This document shows positions 32,470 to 43,258 of a stretch of DNA of 48,770 nucleotides, piece by piece. The stretch spans positions 1 through 48,770 of the forward strand of contig CAJYOI010000061.1 in NCBI GenBank assembly GCA_913776045.1. The letters run 5' to 3'. A program made the position numbers and the translations under genes. Source of the DNA: an uncultured Sphingomonas sp. GTDB taxonomy: Bacteria > Pseudomonadota > Alphaproteobacteria > Sphingomonadales > Sphingomonadaceae. Numbering within the stretch: the stretch's first letter is position 1; each line of letters starts with the position of its first letter. The notes beneath the pieces were generated by a model. It was not told the DNA's origin, searched no databases, and saw only the letters and a list, made by a program, of their open reading frames with translations.

Positions 32470-33471
32470 ATGAGCCGAAAGCCCGTTCCCGCCCAGTCCG
32501 GCGAGCGCAGCCGTACCGAAGTCGTCTTCGACCGTCCGGAGCTGCTGCCGCAGCTGTTCGGGGAGTTCGACACCAATCTGGTGGCGCTGGAAAACCGGCT
32601 GGGAGTGTACATTACCGCGCGCGGCAACCGGGTGCAGGTGGAGGGGACGGCGGAGCAGGTGGCGCTGGCGCGCGACGTTCTGAACGGCCTCCATACCCGC
32701 ATCCTCCAGGGGCAGGACATCGACCCCGGCATGGTCGACGCCGTGATAGCGCTGGCCGCGCAACCGGTGCTCGACGGCATCATCTCGACAGAGCGCGGCC
32801 ACGGCATCCCGCCGATCATGATCCGGACGCGCAAGAAGACGATCGTGCCGCGGACGATCGCCCAGACGCATTACATGCGCGACCTGGTCGGCCACGACAT
32901 CATCTTTGCGCTGGGGCCGGCCGGTACCGGCAAGACCTATCTCGCGGTAGCCCAAGCTGTGTCGCAGCTGATCACCGGCAGCGTCCAGCGCCTGATCCTG
33001 TCGCGACCGGCGGTGGAGGCGGGCGAGAAGCTCGGCTTCCTGCCCGGCGATATGAAGGAGAAGGTCGACCCCTATCTCCGCCCGCTGTACGACGCGCTCC
33101 ACGACTGCCTGCCCGCCGAGCAGGTCGAGCGCCGGATCGCTAGCGGCGAGATCGAAATCGCCCCGATCGCCTTCATGCGCGGCCGGACGCTGGCGGATGC
33201 GTTCATCATCCTTGACGAGGCACAGAACACGACGCCTGCGCAGATGAAGATGTTCCTGACCCGCTTCGGCGAAGGCAGCCGCATGGTTGTCTGCGGCGAC
33301 CCGAAACAGGTCGACCTGCCCGGCGGCGTAGCTGCCTCGGGTCTGGCCGACGCGGTCGCACGGCTGGAAGGCGTCGAAGGCATCGCTGTCACCCGCTTCA
33401 GCGCCGCCGACGTCGTCCGCCACCCGATCGTCGGTCGGATCGTCGAAGCCTATGAGGGGCAGGAAAGTTGA
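32470..33471 (+). CDS. phoH: PhoH-family ATPase
   Basis: 333 residues. A KH-like N-terminal part precedes the PhoH P-loop domain: Walker A GPAGTGKT at 149-156, Walker B AFIILDEAQNTTP, and the sensor segment VVCGDPKQVDLP. PhoH proteins are ATPases linked to RNA metabolism and in many bacteria sit beside ybeY, which acts in rRNA 3' maturation. AAGGAG precedes the ATG by 6 bases. Here a vapBC pair separates it from ybeY. Confidence 0.95.
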   Translation: MSRKPVPAQSGERSRTEVVFDRPELLPQLFGEFDTNLVALENRLGVYITARGNRVQVEGTAEQVALARDVLNGLHTRILQGQDIDPGMVDAVIALAAQPVLDGIISTERGHGIPPIMIRTRKKTIVPRTIAQTHYMRDLVGHDIIFALGPAGTGKTYLAVAQAVSQLITGSVQRLILSRPAVEAGEKLGFLPGDMKEKVDPYLRPLYDALHDCLPAEQVERRIASGEIEIAPIAFMRGRTLADAFIILDEAQNTTPAQMKMFLTRFGEGSRMVVCGDPKQVDLPGGVAASGLADAVARLEGVEGIAVTRFSAADVVRHPIVGRIVEAYEGQES

Positions 33472-33477
33472 AACCAG

Positions 33478-33497
33478 GGATATCCCGCCGTATATCC
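33478..33497 (+). promoter_or_regulatory. Candidate VapBC operator
   Basis: Inverted repeat GGATAT-N8-ATATCC lies in the 47 bases between phoH and vapB and about 20 bases before the vapB start. Toxin-antitoxin pairs are usually autorepressed through such palindromes. The AT-rich half sites stand out from the GC-rich surroundings. A -10-like TATATCC overlaps the right arm. Confidence 0.45.
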
Positions 33498-33518
33498 TTG
33501 TCCTGAAGGAGTGCGGTG

Positions 33519-33794
33519 ATGGCGTCGCTGTACATCAAGGACGAAGAGACGGCGGCCCTGGCGGCGGAAGTCGCGCGTCGGATGGGTACGACCAAAACCG
33601 AGGCGGTGCGGTCTGCCCTTCGTGAGAAAAAGGCGACCTTTGCGCCGGAAACGCGACAGCCTGACTTGGTGGCGTGGGTAAAGGCGTATCATCAGCGCAA
33701 TCCACTGCCGCCCTCTGACGGCTTCACCGCCGACAAGGCGTTCTTCGACTGGCTTTCGGGTGAGGAAGACGTCGAAGATGCGTCCAGGCGATGA
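33519..33794 (+). CDS. vapB: VapB-type antitoxin (Rv0623/PSK family)
   Basis: 91 residues. The N-terminal ribbon-helix-helix-like part (MASLYIKDEETAALAAEVAR, then MGTTKTEAVRSALRE) would bind DNA. The C-terminal part should wrap the toxin. AAGGAG ends 7 bases before the ATG; a GTG one codon earlier is possible. Its stop overlaps the vapC start (ATGA). The family is that of transcription factors paired with PIN toxins. Confidence 0.87.
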   Translation: MASLYIKDEETAALAAEVARRMGTTKTEAVRSALREKKATFAPETRQPDLVAWVKAYHQRNPLPPSDGFTADKAFFDWLSGEEDVEDASRR

Positions 33795-34186
33795 CGGTAT
33801 TCGTAGACGCGTCGGTGATTGTCGCGATTCTCAATAATGAAGACGACGCACTCGGCCAAGCCGCGCGGCTGGCCTCGTGCGCCGACCCGGTGACGTCGCC
33901 GATCGCGTGTTGGGAAGCGACGATCGTGGTCGCGAAGCGCCGATCCGAAGACATGGCGCTGGCATCCCGGCGGGTCCAGGATCTCTTGACCGCTGCCGAC
34001 GTTCGGACGGTTTCCATCGGGACGGACGAGATGCGGGCTGCGATCGACGCGTTCGAACGGTACGGCAAGGGTCGCCACGACGCGCAATTGAACATGGGCG
34101 ATTGCTTCGCCTACGCCTGCGCCAGGACGAACGGTGCGAAACTGCTCTACAAGGGCGACGATTTCTCTAAGACGGACCTCGCATGA
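33791..34186 (+). CDS. vapC: VapC-type PIN-domain ribonuclease toxin
   Basis: 131 residues with the PIN metal-binding acids: Asp6 (FVDASVIVAIL), Glu42 (CWEATIV), Asp104 (NMGDCFAYACA) and Asp123/124 (LLYKGDDFSKTD). The set is complete, so the toxin should be active. VapC toxins cut specific tRNAs or rRNA. It overlaps vapB upstream and ybeY downstream, each by an ATGA, so toxin and rRNA-maturation gene are probably co-translated. Confidence 0.93.
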   Translation: MTVFVDASVIVAILNNEDDALGQAARLASCADPVTSPIACWEATIVVAKRRSEDMALASRRVQDLLTAADVRTVSIGTDEMRAAIDAFERYGKGRHDAQLNMGDCFAYACARTNGAKLLYKGDDFSKTDLA

Positions 34187-34695
34187 TCGACATCGCCGTC
34201 CTCCGCGAAGAACCCTGGCCCGACGCGACCGACTGGGAAGCCCTCGCCACGCGTGCCGCCACCGCCGCGATTCGGGCGACCCCGCAGCGCGAATGGATCG
34301 CGCACCCCGTCCAGATCGAGATCGCAGTACGCCTGACATCGGACGACGAGGTGCACACGCTCAACCGCCAGTATCGCGACAAGGACAAGCCGACCAACGT
34401 CCTGTCCTTCCCGATGGTCCAGCCTGACCTGCTCGATACCGTCACCCAAGGCTCCGACGACGGCGAGGTGCTGCTGGGGGATATCGTCCTCGCCCATGGC
34501 GTCTGCACGGCCGAAGCGGCGGACAAGGGCGTATCGGTCGAGGATCACGCCACCCATTTGATTGTCCATGGCACGCTGCATCTGCTAGGCCACGACCACG
34601 GCACCGATGCGGAGGCCGAGGTGATGGAGGGGCTGGAGCGCGATGTGCTCGCCGGCCTCGGCATTGCCGACCCCTATCTGATCCGCGAGGACTGA
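34183..34695 (+). CDS. ybeY: Endoribonuclease YbeY (rRNA maturation factor)
   Basis: 170-residue metalloprotein needed for 16S rRNA 3' maturation and ribosome quality control. The zinc motif HGTLHLLGHDH gives His129, His133 and His139. The conserved NRQYRDKDKPTNVLSFP segment is present. The ATG overlaps the vapC stop by four bases. In related genomes ybeY normally follows phoH directly. Confidence 0.95.
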   Translation: MIDIAVLREEPWPDATDWEALATRAATAAIRATPQREWIAHPVQIEIAVRLTSDDEVHTLNRQYRDKDKPTNVLSFPMVQPDLLDTVTQGSDDGEVLLGDIVLAHGVCTAEAADKGVSVEDHATHLIVHGTLHLLGHDHGTDAEAEVMEGLERDVLAGLGIADPYLIRED

Positions 34696-34706
34696 AACTC
34701 AAACCT

Positions 34707-35618
34707 ATGGCCGAGGACCGAAGTCGCGCCGGAAACGGCGACTCCGAAAATGGCAGCATCTGGACGGGTCTCAGGACCCTGATCTTCGGCGATGAATCCG
34801 CCGAGACGCTGCGCGACCAACTCGAGGAAGTCATCGAACGCCACGATGACGAAAAGGCTCGGCCGATCGCCGGCGACCTGGCGCCGATCGAGCGCCAGAT
34901 GCTCAAGAACCTGCTTCATTTCGGCGAGCGCGATGCGGGCGACATGGGCGTACCGCGCGCCGACATCATCGCGGTGGAGGAAGGGACCAGCTTCGACGCG
35001 CTCGTCGCGCTGTTCGCAGATGCCGGCCACAGCCGCCTGCCGGTCTATCGCCAGCGGCTCGATACGATCGTCGGCATGGTCCACATCAAGGACGTGTTCG
35101 CGATTCTCGCGACCGGCGTCGAGAAGCCCGCGACGATCGGGGGGCTGATCCGCCAGCCGCTCTACGTGCCGCAATCGATGGGCGCGATCGACCTGCTCGC
35201 GCAGATGCGCGCCAGCCGCACCCATCTCGCGGTCGTGCTCGACGAATATTCGGGCACCGAAGGCCTCATCACGATCGAGGATCTGATCGAGGAGATTGTC
35301 GGCGAGATCGAGGACGAGCATGACGAGGCGCCCGAAGCGCTGATCGTGCCGCTCGGCGGCGGCGCCTGGCAGGCCGACGCCCGCGCCGAGCTGGAGGACA
35401 TCGCCGAGGCGATCGACCCGCGGCTGGGCGAGGTCGAGGAGGATGTCGACACCATCGGCGGCCTCGCGGTCGTGCTGGCGGGCCATGTTCCGGAAGCGGG
35501 CGAGACGCTGACCCACGACAGCGGCTGGCAGATCGAGGTGGTCGAATCGGACGCCAAACGCGTGTCGAAGCTGCGTCTGCACCCGCCAAAACCGGTACCC
35601 GAGGGCGTCGAGGCTTAG
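34707..35618 (+). CDS. corC: CorC/HlyC-type CBS-domain protein
   Basis: 303 residues with no membrane domain. Two CBS domains (GVPRADIIAVEEGTSFDAL and LYVPQSMGAIDLLAQMRASR) are followed by a C-terminal CorC_HlyC domain (DVDTIGGLAVVLAGHVP). Family members are implicated in Mg2+/Co2+ efflux or transporter regulation. It starts 11 bases after ybeY. In many relatives lnt follows; here the cluster stops and katG comes next. Confidence 0.92.
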   Translation: MAEDRSRAGNGDSENGSIWTGLRTLIFGDESAETLRDQLEEVIERHDDEKARPIAGDLAPIERQMLKNLLHFGERDAGDMGVPRADIIAVEEGTSFDALVALFADAGHSRLPVYRQRLDTIVGMVHIKDVFAILATGVEKPATIGGLIRQPLYVPQSMGAIDLLAQMRASRTHLAVVLDEYSGTEGLITIEDLIEEIVGEIEDEHDEAPEALIVPLGGGAWQADARAELEDIAEAIDPRLGEVEEDVDTIGGLAVVLAGHVPEAGETLTHDSGWQIEVVESDAKRVSKLRLHPPKPVPEGVEA

Positions 35619-38155
<2,537 letters not shown>

Positions 38156-38194
38156 GGGTCTGTACCCTCACCCTTCGGTGAGATCGTAAGCAGG

Positions 38195-38231
38195 ACGGCC
38201 GCGGGGGTTCCTCCCTCCCCGCGGCCGTTTT
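38195..38231 (+). terminator. Terminator after katG
   Basis: Perfect 12-bp stem ACGGCCGCGGGG / CCCCGCGGCCGT with a 10-base loop and a TTTT run. It starts 40 bases after the katG stop. Confidence 0.88.
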
Positions 38232-38253
38232 GCGTCTCGTCGGGGCCGTCCTG

Positions 38254-38355
38254 CTCCCTTCCCCTTCAGGGGAGGGGCTGGGGGTGGGACCTATCCGCGG
38301 GCATGGAGAATGCGGCACCGCCCCACTCCAACCCCTCCCCTGAAGGCGAGGGGCT
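38254..38355. repeat. Palindromic intergenic repeat, family B copy
   Basis: CCCTTCCCCTTCAGGGGAGG at the left and CCCCTCCCCTGAAGGCGAGG at the right enclose a second inverted pair (CTGGGGGTGGG / CCCCACTCC). It is close in sequence to the element at 35629-35728, so katG is flanked on both sides by related repeats. Confidence 0.8.
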
Positions 38356-38630
38356 CAAGACGACTACCCCATCCTCTGAGCAGGACGTCGCGCCTCCGAA
38401 TTGCAATGTTGGAATTCATTTGCTTCGGTCCCGATCGGCCGCGCGGCCGTCGCTCCTTGACCTCGTAAGCTTCCCCACGCGCACCTGCGCAACGTGCGGC
38501 CCCCTTACGTCAAAAGTGACAAAAGTGACGAAGGCTGACGAATTGACCGCGGTATCGCAACTTTTGCCGGATGACCGCCGGTTCCGCAGGGCGATTGCGC
38601 CGCCGGGCTTGGCCGCGTAACCTTGTATCC
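38356..38630. other. 275-base gap before the sugar dehydrogenase
   Basis: Together with the terminator and repeat just upstream this makes about 475 bases without a gene. It is less GC-rich than its surroundings and has no convincing reading frame on either strand. The most striking element is the TGAC array at 38509-38547, listed separately. Confidence 0.55.
38509..38547 (+). promoter_or_regulatory. TGAC repeat cluster, possible operator
   Basis: GTCAAAAGTGAC is followed directly by AAAAGTGAC, then GAAGGCTGAC and GAATTGAC: one inverted pair plus four TGAC units at intervals of about 8 to 10 bases. It stands about 85 bases before the start of the sugar dehydrogenase, a natural place for a transcription-factor site. 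No regulator can be named. Confidence 0.35.
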
Positions 38631-39965
38631 ATGCGCAAACACATCCTCATCGTGCTCGGCATCTTCCTCGTCATCGCAGGAGGCGCGGCCTATTATCTGA
38701 CGCGACCCGATGTCGCGCGGCTGCCGGTCGAAGCGGTGATGGGCGTGCGGCCCAATATCTCGGAACCGCGCAAGCAGTGGTTCCCGACGATCGGCATTGC
38801 GGAGGTCGTCGGCTGGAACGGCGGCAAGCCGACGCCGGGCGCGGGGCTGCAGGTCGCCGCGTTCGCGCAAGGACTCGACCATCCGCGCTGGCTGTACCGC
38901 CTGCCGAACGGTGACGTGCTTGTCGCCGAGAGCAATTCGCCGCCGCGGGACGGCGGCGGGATCACCGGCTGGGCGATGAAGCTGCTGATGGGCCGTGCGG
39001 GAGCCGACACGCCTTCGGCCAACCGTATCACCCTGCTGCGCGACGCGAATGGCGACGGGATGGCGGAGACGAAGACCGCCTTCATGACCGGGCTCAATTC
39101 GCCGTTCGGCATGGCCCTGGTCGGCGACTGGCTGTACGTCGCCAACACCGACGCGCTGGTCCGCGTGCGTTACACGGCCGGCGCGACGAGGATCACCACC
39201 AAGCCGGAGGTCGTCACCACCTATCCGGGCGGCGGCAACCACTGGACCCGCGGGCTGGTCGCGGCGCCCGATGGCAAGACGCTGTACGTGTCGGTCGGCT
39301 CGGCGTCGAACATCGGCGAAAACGGGATGGACGTGGAAAAGAACCGCGCCGGCATCCTGCAGGTATTCCCCGACAATAAGTACAAGCGCCTCTATGCCGC
39401 CGGCCTGCGCAACCCGGTCGGGCTGGCGATCGAGCCGCGCTCGCAGCGGCTGTGGACGGTCGTCAACGAACGCGACATGCTGGGTTCCGACGTGCCGCCC
39501 GACTATATGGCGGCGGTCGATCTGGGCGATAACTTCGGCTGGCCCTGGTATTATTGGGGCGGCTATCCCGACACTCGAGTCGAGCCCAAGAACCCCGCGC
39601 TGCAGGAATATTCGAAGCGCCCCGACTATGCGCTGGGCGCACACACCGCCTCGCTCGGCCTGACCTTCGCGGGTGACGCGAAGCTTGGGCCGCGCTTCAC
39701 CAACGGCGCGTTCGTCGGCCAGCACGGATCGTGGAACCGCGAGCCCAAGGCCGGGTACAAGGTGCTCTACGTGCCCTTCGGCGCCAACGCCTTCCCCGAC
39801 CCCCGCGCCAAGCCGATCGACGTGCTGACCGGCTTCCTCGATGCAGAGGGGCGCGCGAAGGGGCGGCCGGTCGGCGTGATCACCGACGCGAACGGCGGTC
39901 TGCTGGTCGCGGACGACGTCGGTAACGTCATCTGGCAGGTGCGGGCGGCAGCCGGCCAGCAGTAG
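38631..39965 (+). CDS. PQQ-dependent sugar dehydrogenase-like (sorbosone dehydrogenase family)
   Basis: 444 residues. An N-terminal membrane anchor (ILIVLGIFLVIAGGAAYYL, residues about 4-22) is followed by a six-bladed beta-propeller of the soluble glucose/sorbosone dehydrogenase group. Recognisable blades are GLDHPRWLYRLPNGDVLVAE, GLRNPVGLAIEP, and the C-terminal FVGQHGSWNR with GVITDANGGLLVADD. It should oxidise sugars or aldoses in the periplasm using PQQ. No pqq synthesis genes are in the window, so the cofactor would be made elsewhere or imported. The ATG at 38631 begins the anchor. Confidence 0.88.
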   Translation: MRKHILIVLGIFLVIAGGAAYYLTRPDVARLPVEAVMGVRPNISEPRKQWFPTIGIAEVVGWNGGKPTPGAGLQVAAFAQGLDHPRWLYRLPNGDVLVAESNSPPRDGGGITGWAMKLLMGRAGADTPSANRITLLRDANGDGMAETKTAFMTGLNSPFGMALVGDWLYVANTDALVRVRYTAGATRITTKPEVVTTYPGGGNHWTRGLVAAPDGKTLYVSVGSASNIGENGMDVEKNRAGILQVFPDNKYKRLYAAGLRNPVGLAIEPRSQRLWTVVNERDMLGSDVPPDYMAAVDLGDNFGWPWYYWGGYPDTRVEPKNPALQEYSKRPDYALGAHTASLGLTFAGDAKLGPRFTNGAFVGQHGSWNREPKAGYKVLYVPFGANAFPDPRAKPIDVLTGFLDAEGRAKGRPVGVITDANGGLLVADDVGNVIWQVRAAAGQQ

Positions 39966-40093
39966 CTGGCCGGCGGACTCGCCGCGGCGGGCAGCAGGCT
40001 GGTGCAGCCAGCCTGTCTGACGGTGCGGCTATGGGACACGGGCTTGAGCCTAGACGCTTTTCGCCGGTCCTCGCTTCGGGCACACCGGCTGGC

Positions 40094-41674
40094 GTGATCG
40101 AGGAAGCGGACATCGTTGTCGTCGGGGGCGGATCGGGCGGCGCGGCGGTTGCCGGCCGGCTGGCCCAAGACCCGCGGCTGAGCGTCACCGTCATCGAACC
40201 GGGCGGGCGCAACACCGGCTGGCGCACGACGATGCCCGGCGCGATACCGTTCCAGACCGCCGCGACCAACTGGGCCTATCAGACGGTGCCGCAATCGGGC
40301 CTGAACGGCCGCCGCGGCTTCCAACCCCGTGGTCGTGGGCTCGGCGGATCGAGCGCGATCAACGCGATGCTCTACATCCGCGGGCACCCGACGGATTACG
40401 ACGCCTGGGCGTCGCTGGGGTGCATGGGCTGGGCGTACGACGACGTGCTGCCCTGGTTCCGGCGCACCGAGTCGAACACGCGGGGCGCGGACGCGTGGCA
40501 TGGCGGCGAAGGTCCCTTGTGGGTGAGCGACCAGAGCCACGTCCAGCCGGCGTCCCACGCCTTCGTGGCGGCGGCGGCCAGTTTGCAGATCCCGGTCAAC
40601 GCCGACTTCAACGGCGCGACCCAGGACGGGGTCGGGCTGTACCAGGTCACGCAGAAGGACGGCGAACGCTGGACGAGCGCGCGCGCCTATCTGACGCGCC
40701 GGCCGAACCTGCACCTGCTGACCGGCACGACCGTCGAGCGTGTGCTGTTCGATGGCGACCGCGCCTGGGGTGTCGCGTGCTCGCGTGATGGCCAGCGTCA
40801 TGTCGTGCGGGCCCGGGGCGGGGTCGTGCTGGCGGGCGGCGCGTTCGGCACGCCGCAGCTGCTGATGCTGTCGGGCATCGGCCCGGCGCGGCACCTGGTC
40901 GACCATGGAATCGCGGTGAAGGTCGCCCGCGCTGCGGTGGGGGCCGATCTGCAGGACCATATCGACTATACCGCCAGCTTCGATTGCGACGCGCCGGGGC
41001 TGCTCGGGCGGTCGCTGAAGGGGCAGCTCGCGGGCGTCGCGGCGATGGCACAGTGGTTCCGCCGCCGGACCGGGCCGATGACGACGCCGTTCGCCGAGGC
41101 CGGCGGGTTCCTGCGCACGCTGCCCGATGTGCCGGCGCCCGACGTCCAGCTGCACTTCGTCATCTCGGTCGTCGAGGATCATGGTCGCGCCAAGGTGGCG
41201 GGGCATGGCTATAGCTGCCACGTCTGCGTGCTGCGCCCCGAGAGCCGGGGCACGGTGCGGCTGGCGGATGGCGATGTGCTGAGCGCGCCGGTGATCGATC
41301 CCGCCTTCCTGACCGACCCCGCCGACATGGCGACGATGATGCGCGGCGTGCGGGCGATGTACCGCATCCTGGAGGCGCCGGCGATGCGCGCGCTGGGTGG
41401 ACGCGACCGCAATCCGATCGACCATGCCGACGACGATGCACTCGAACGGCTGATCCGGGCGCGCGCCGACACCGTCTATCATCCGGTCGGGACGGCACGG
41501 ATGGGATCGGACGCGGACGCCGTCTGTACGCCACGGCTAGCGGTGCGTGGGGTCGACCGTTTGTGGATCGCCGATGCTTCGGTCATGCCGCGCCTGATCG
41601 GCGGCAACACCAACGCGCCGACGATTATGATCGGCGAACGCTGTGCCGACTTCATCGCCGCGGACCTTCGCTGA
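40094..41674 (+). CDS. GMC-family FAD oxidoreductase (choline dehydrogenase-like)
   Basis: About 526 residues. The FAD loop is DIVVVGGGSGGAAVA, and the second GMC signature region (RGLGGSSAINAMLYIRG) is complete. The catalytic pair is His463 (YHPVGTARMG) and Asn505/507 (GGNTNAPTIM). Family members oxidise alcohols such as choline, aryl or aliphatic alcohols; the substrate is unknown. I prefer the GTG at 40094 (VIEEADIVVVGG), which matches how relatives start; the ATG at 40031 adds 21 residues that do not look like protein. The 128-base gap from the sugar dehydrogenase is GC-rich and hairpin-prone. Confidence 0.93.
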   Translation: MIEEADIVVVGGGSGGAAVAGRLAQDPRLSVTVIEPGGRNTGWRTTMPGAIPFQTAATNWAYQTVPQSGLNGRRGFQPRGRGLGGSSAINAMLYIRGHPTDYDAWASLGCMGWAYDDVLPWFRRTESNTRGADAWHGGEGPLWVSDQSHVQPASHAFVAAAASLQIPVNADFNGATQDGVGLYQVTQKDGERWTSARAYLTRRPNLHLLTGTTVERVLFDGDRAWGVACSRDGQRHVVRARGGVVLAGGAFGTPQLLMLSGIGPARHLVDHGIAVKVARAAVGADLQDHIDYTASFDCDAPGLLGRSLKGQLAGVAAMAQWFRRRTGPMTTPFAEAGGFLRTLPDVPAPDVQLHFVISVVEDHGRAKVAGHGYSCHVCVLRPESRGTVRLADGDVLSAPVIDPAFLTDPADMATMMRGVRAMYRILEAPAMRALGGRDRNPIDHADDDALERLIRARADTVYHPVGTARMGSDADAVCTPRLAVRGVDRLWIADASVMPRLIGGNTNAPTIMIGERCADFIAADLR

Positions 41675-41714
41675 CCCTGCCGGCGTTGTCCCTTTGCAAC
41701 GAGGAGACGATGCG

Positions 41715-41831
41715 ATGATCGACGATCCCAAGAAGACCGAGCAGCAGCAACCCGAGCAGGATGCGGACGCGATGGAGGCCGTGCAGGAAGAAGCCGCGCA
41801 CGAGCGTGAAAAAGACCGCGGCTATCAATGA
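41715..41831 (+). CDS. Small charged protein, 38 residues
   Basis: MIDDPKKTEQQQPEQDADAM opens a very hydrophilic peptide of 38 residues, rich in Glu, Asp, Gln and Lys and ending in KDRGYQ, with no hydrophobic core and probably disordered. A good GAGGAG lies 8 bases before the ATG, which argues that it is translated. I do not recognise a family. It follows the GMC gene by about 40 bases and faces the amtB terminator. Confidence 0.6.
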   Translation: MIDDPKKTEQQQPEQDADAMEAVQEEAAHEREKDRGYQ

Positions 41832-41833
41832 GT

Positions 41834-41868
41834 CAAAAAAAAGGGCCGGTAGCTTGCGCCACCGGCCC
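41834..41868 (-). terminator. Terminator of glnK-amtB
   Basis: Read on the minus strand: GGGCCGGT / ACCGGCCC stem with a 10-base loop followed by eight T's. It lies 24 bases past the amtB stop. Confidence 0.9.
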
Positions 41869-41891
41869 AGTCGTCCGCAGGAGGAACCTCG

Positions 41892-43247
41892 TCAATAGTT
41901 GTACGCGCGCTCGCCATGTTCGCCGAGGTCGAGACCTTCGCGCTCGACATCTGCGGTGACGCGACCGCCGGTCACGGCCTTGGCGGCGAAATAGGCGATA
42001 GTGGTGCCGATCGCGGCCCAGACGATCGTCGTGCCGACCGCGAGCAGCTGGACGACCAGCTTGGCGCCGATCTCGTAATCCGCCGCACCCGGCCCGCCCA
42101 GCGACGGGGCATAGACCACCGCCGTGCCGATCGCGCCGACGATACCGCCGACGCCGTGGATGCCGAAGGCGTCGAGGCTGTCGTCATAGCCCAGCTTCGG
42201 CTTCACGACCGTGACCGCGTAGAAGCAGATGACGGAAGCGACGGCGCCCAGCACGATCGCACCAAACGGACCCGAGTTGCCCGCAGCCGGGGTGACCGCG
42301 ACCAGGCCGGCGATGATCCCTGAGCAGAAGCCCAGCGCCGAGCCCTTGTGGCCGTTGACGCGCTCCATCAGCATCCAGAACAGGCCGGCGCTGGCGGTGG
42401 CGACGAGCGTGTTGATCATGGCGAGGGCCGCCGAACCATTGGCTTCGAGCGCCGAGCCGGCGTTGAAGCCGAACCAGCCCACCCACAGCAGGCCGGTGCC
42501 GACCATCGTCAGCGTCAGCGAGTGCGGTGCCATACGCTCCTGCGGGAAGCCGATGCGCTTGCCGAGCAGCAGGGCGGCGACCAGCGCCGAGACACCTGCG
42601 TTGATGTGCACCACGGTGCCGCCGGCGAAGTCGAGCGCCCCCATGTCGAAGAACAGGCCACCCGCCGCCCAGACCATGTGGGCGATGGGGAAATAGACGA
42701 TCGTCAGCCAGATCGCGGCGAACAGCATCACCGCGCTGAACTTGATGCGCTCGATCACCGACCCCAGCACCAGCGCGATGGTGATCGCGGCAAAGGTCAT
42801 CTGGAAGCAGACGAAGACGTACTCGGGGATCTCGACCCCCTTGGTGAAGGTCGCGGCCTGCGACGCAGGCGTGATACCGGCGAGGAACGCCTTGCCGAAG
42901 CCCGACAGGATCTTGCCCGCCGACCCGTCGAGATTGGGGCCGAACGCCAGCGAATAGCCGTACATGACCCACAGCAGCATCGCCAGGCAGGCGGCGGCGC
43001 CGATCTGGGTCATCACCGACAGCATGTTCTTGGTGCGGGCGAGGCCACCGTAGAACAGCGCCAGACCCGGCAGGATCATCATCAGGACGAGGACGGTCGA
43101 CGTCATCATCCAGGCGGTGTCGCCCTTGTCGACGGTCGCGGCGCTGATGGCGGCGGGCGGCGCTTGGAGCGCGCCCTCCTGCGCCCATGCCGGCAGGGCA
43201 GCGAAGAGTGCGGCGCCTGCGGCCGCGAATCTGGTCGAAAGCTTCAT
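41892..43247 (-). CDS. amtB: Ammonium transporter AmtB
   Basis: About 451 residues. A signal peptide (MKLSTRFAAAGAALFAALPAWAQ) precedes eleven membrane spans. The ammonium channel has its twin histidines in FPIAHMVWAAGG and FGIHGVGGIVGAIG, and the Amt signature DFAGGTVVHINAGVSAL. It imports ammonium and is blocked by its partner GlnK. The ATG at 43247 has AAGGGGG eight bases upstream. A GTG at 43262 overlaps the glnK stop (GTGA) and could start a form five residues longer; either way the two genes are coupled. Confidence 0.97.
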   Translation of the reverse strand: MKLSTRFAAAGAALFAALPAWAQEGALQAPPAAISAATVDKGDTAWMMTSTVLVLMMILPGLALFYGGLARTKNMLSVMTQIGAAACLAMLLWVMYGYSLAFGPNLDGSAGKILSGFGKAFLAGITPASQAATFTKGVEIPEYVFVCFQMTFAAITIALVLGSVIERIKFSAVMLFAAIWLTIVYFPIAHMVWAAGGLFFDMGALDFAGGTVVHINAGVSALVAALLLGKRIGFPQERMAPHSLTLTMVGTGLLWVGWFGFNAGSALEANGSAALAMINTLVATASAGLFWMLMERVNGHKGSALGFCSGIIAGLVAVTPAAGNSGPFGAIVLGAVASVICFYAVTVVKPKLGYDDSLDAFGIHGVGGIVGAIGTAVVYAPSLGGPGAADYEIGAKLVVQLLAVGTTIVWAAIGTTIAYFAAKAVTGGRVTADVEREGLDLGEHGERAYNY

Positions 43248-43258
43248 TGCGTCCCCCT

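Noticed and set aside
40031-40093. Upstream ATG of the GMC gene
   Set aside because: The 21 extra residues do not resemble a family N-terminus and the GTG at 40094 places the FAD motif at the expected position; kept only as an alternative.
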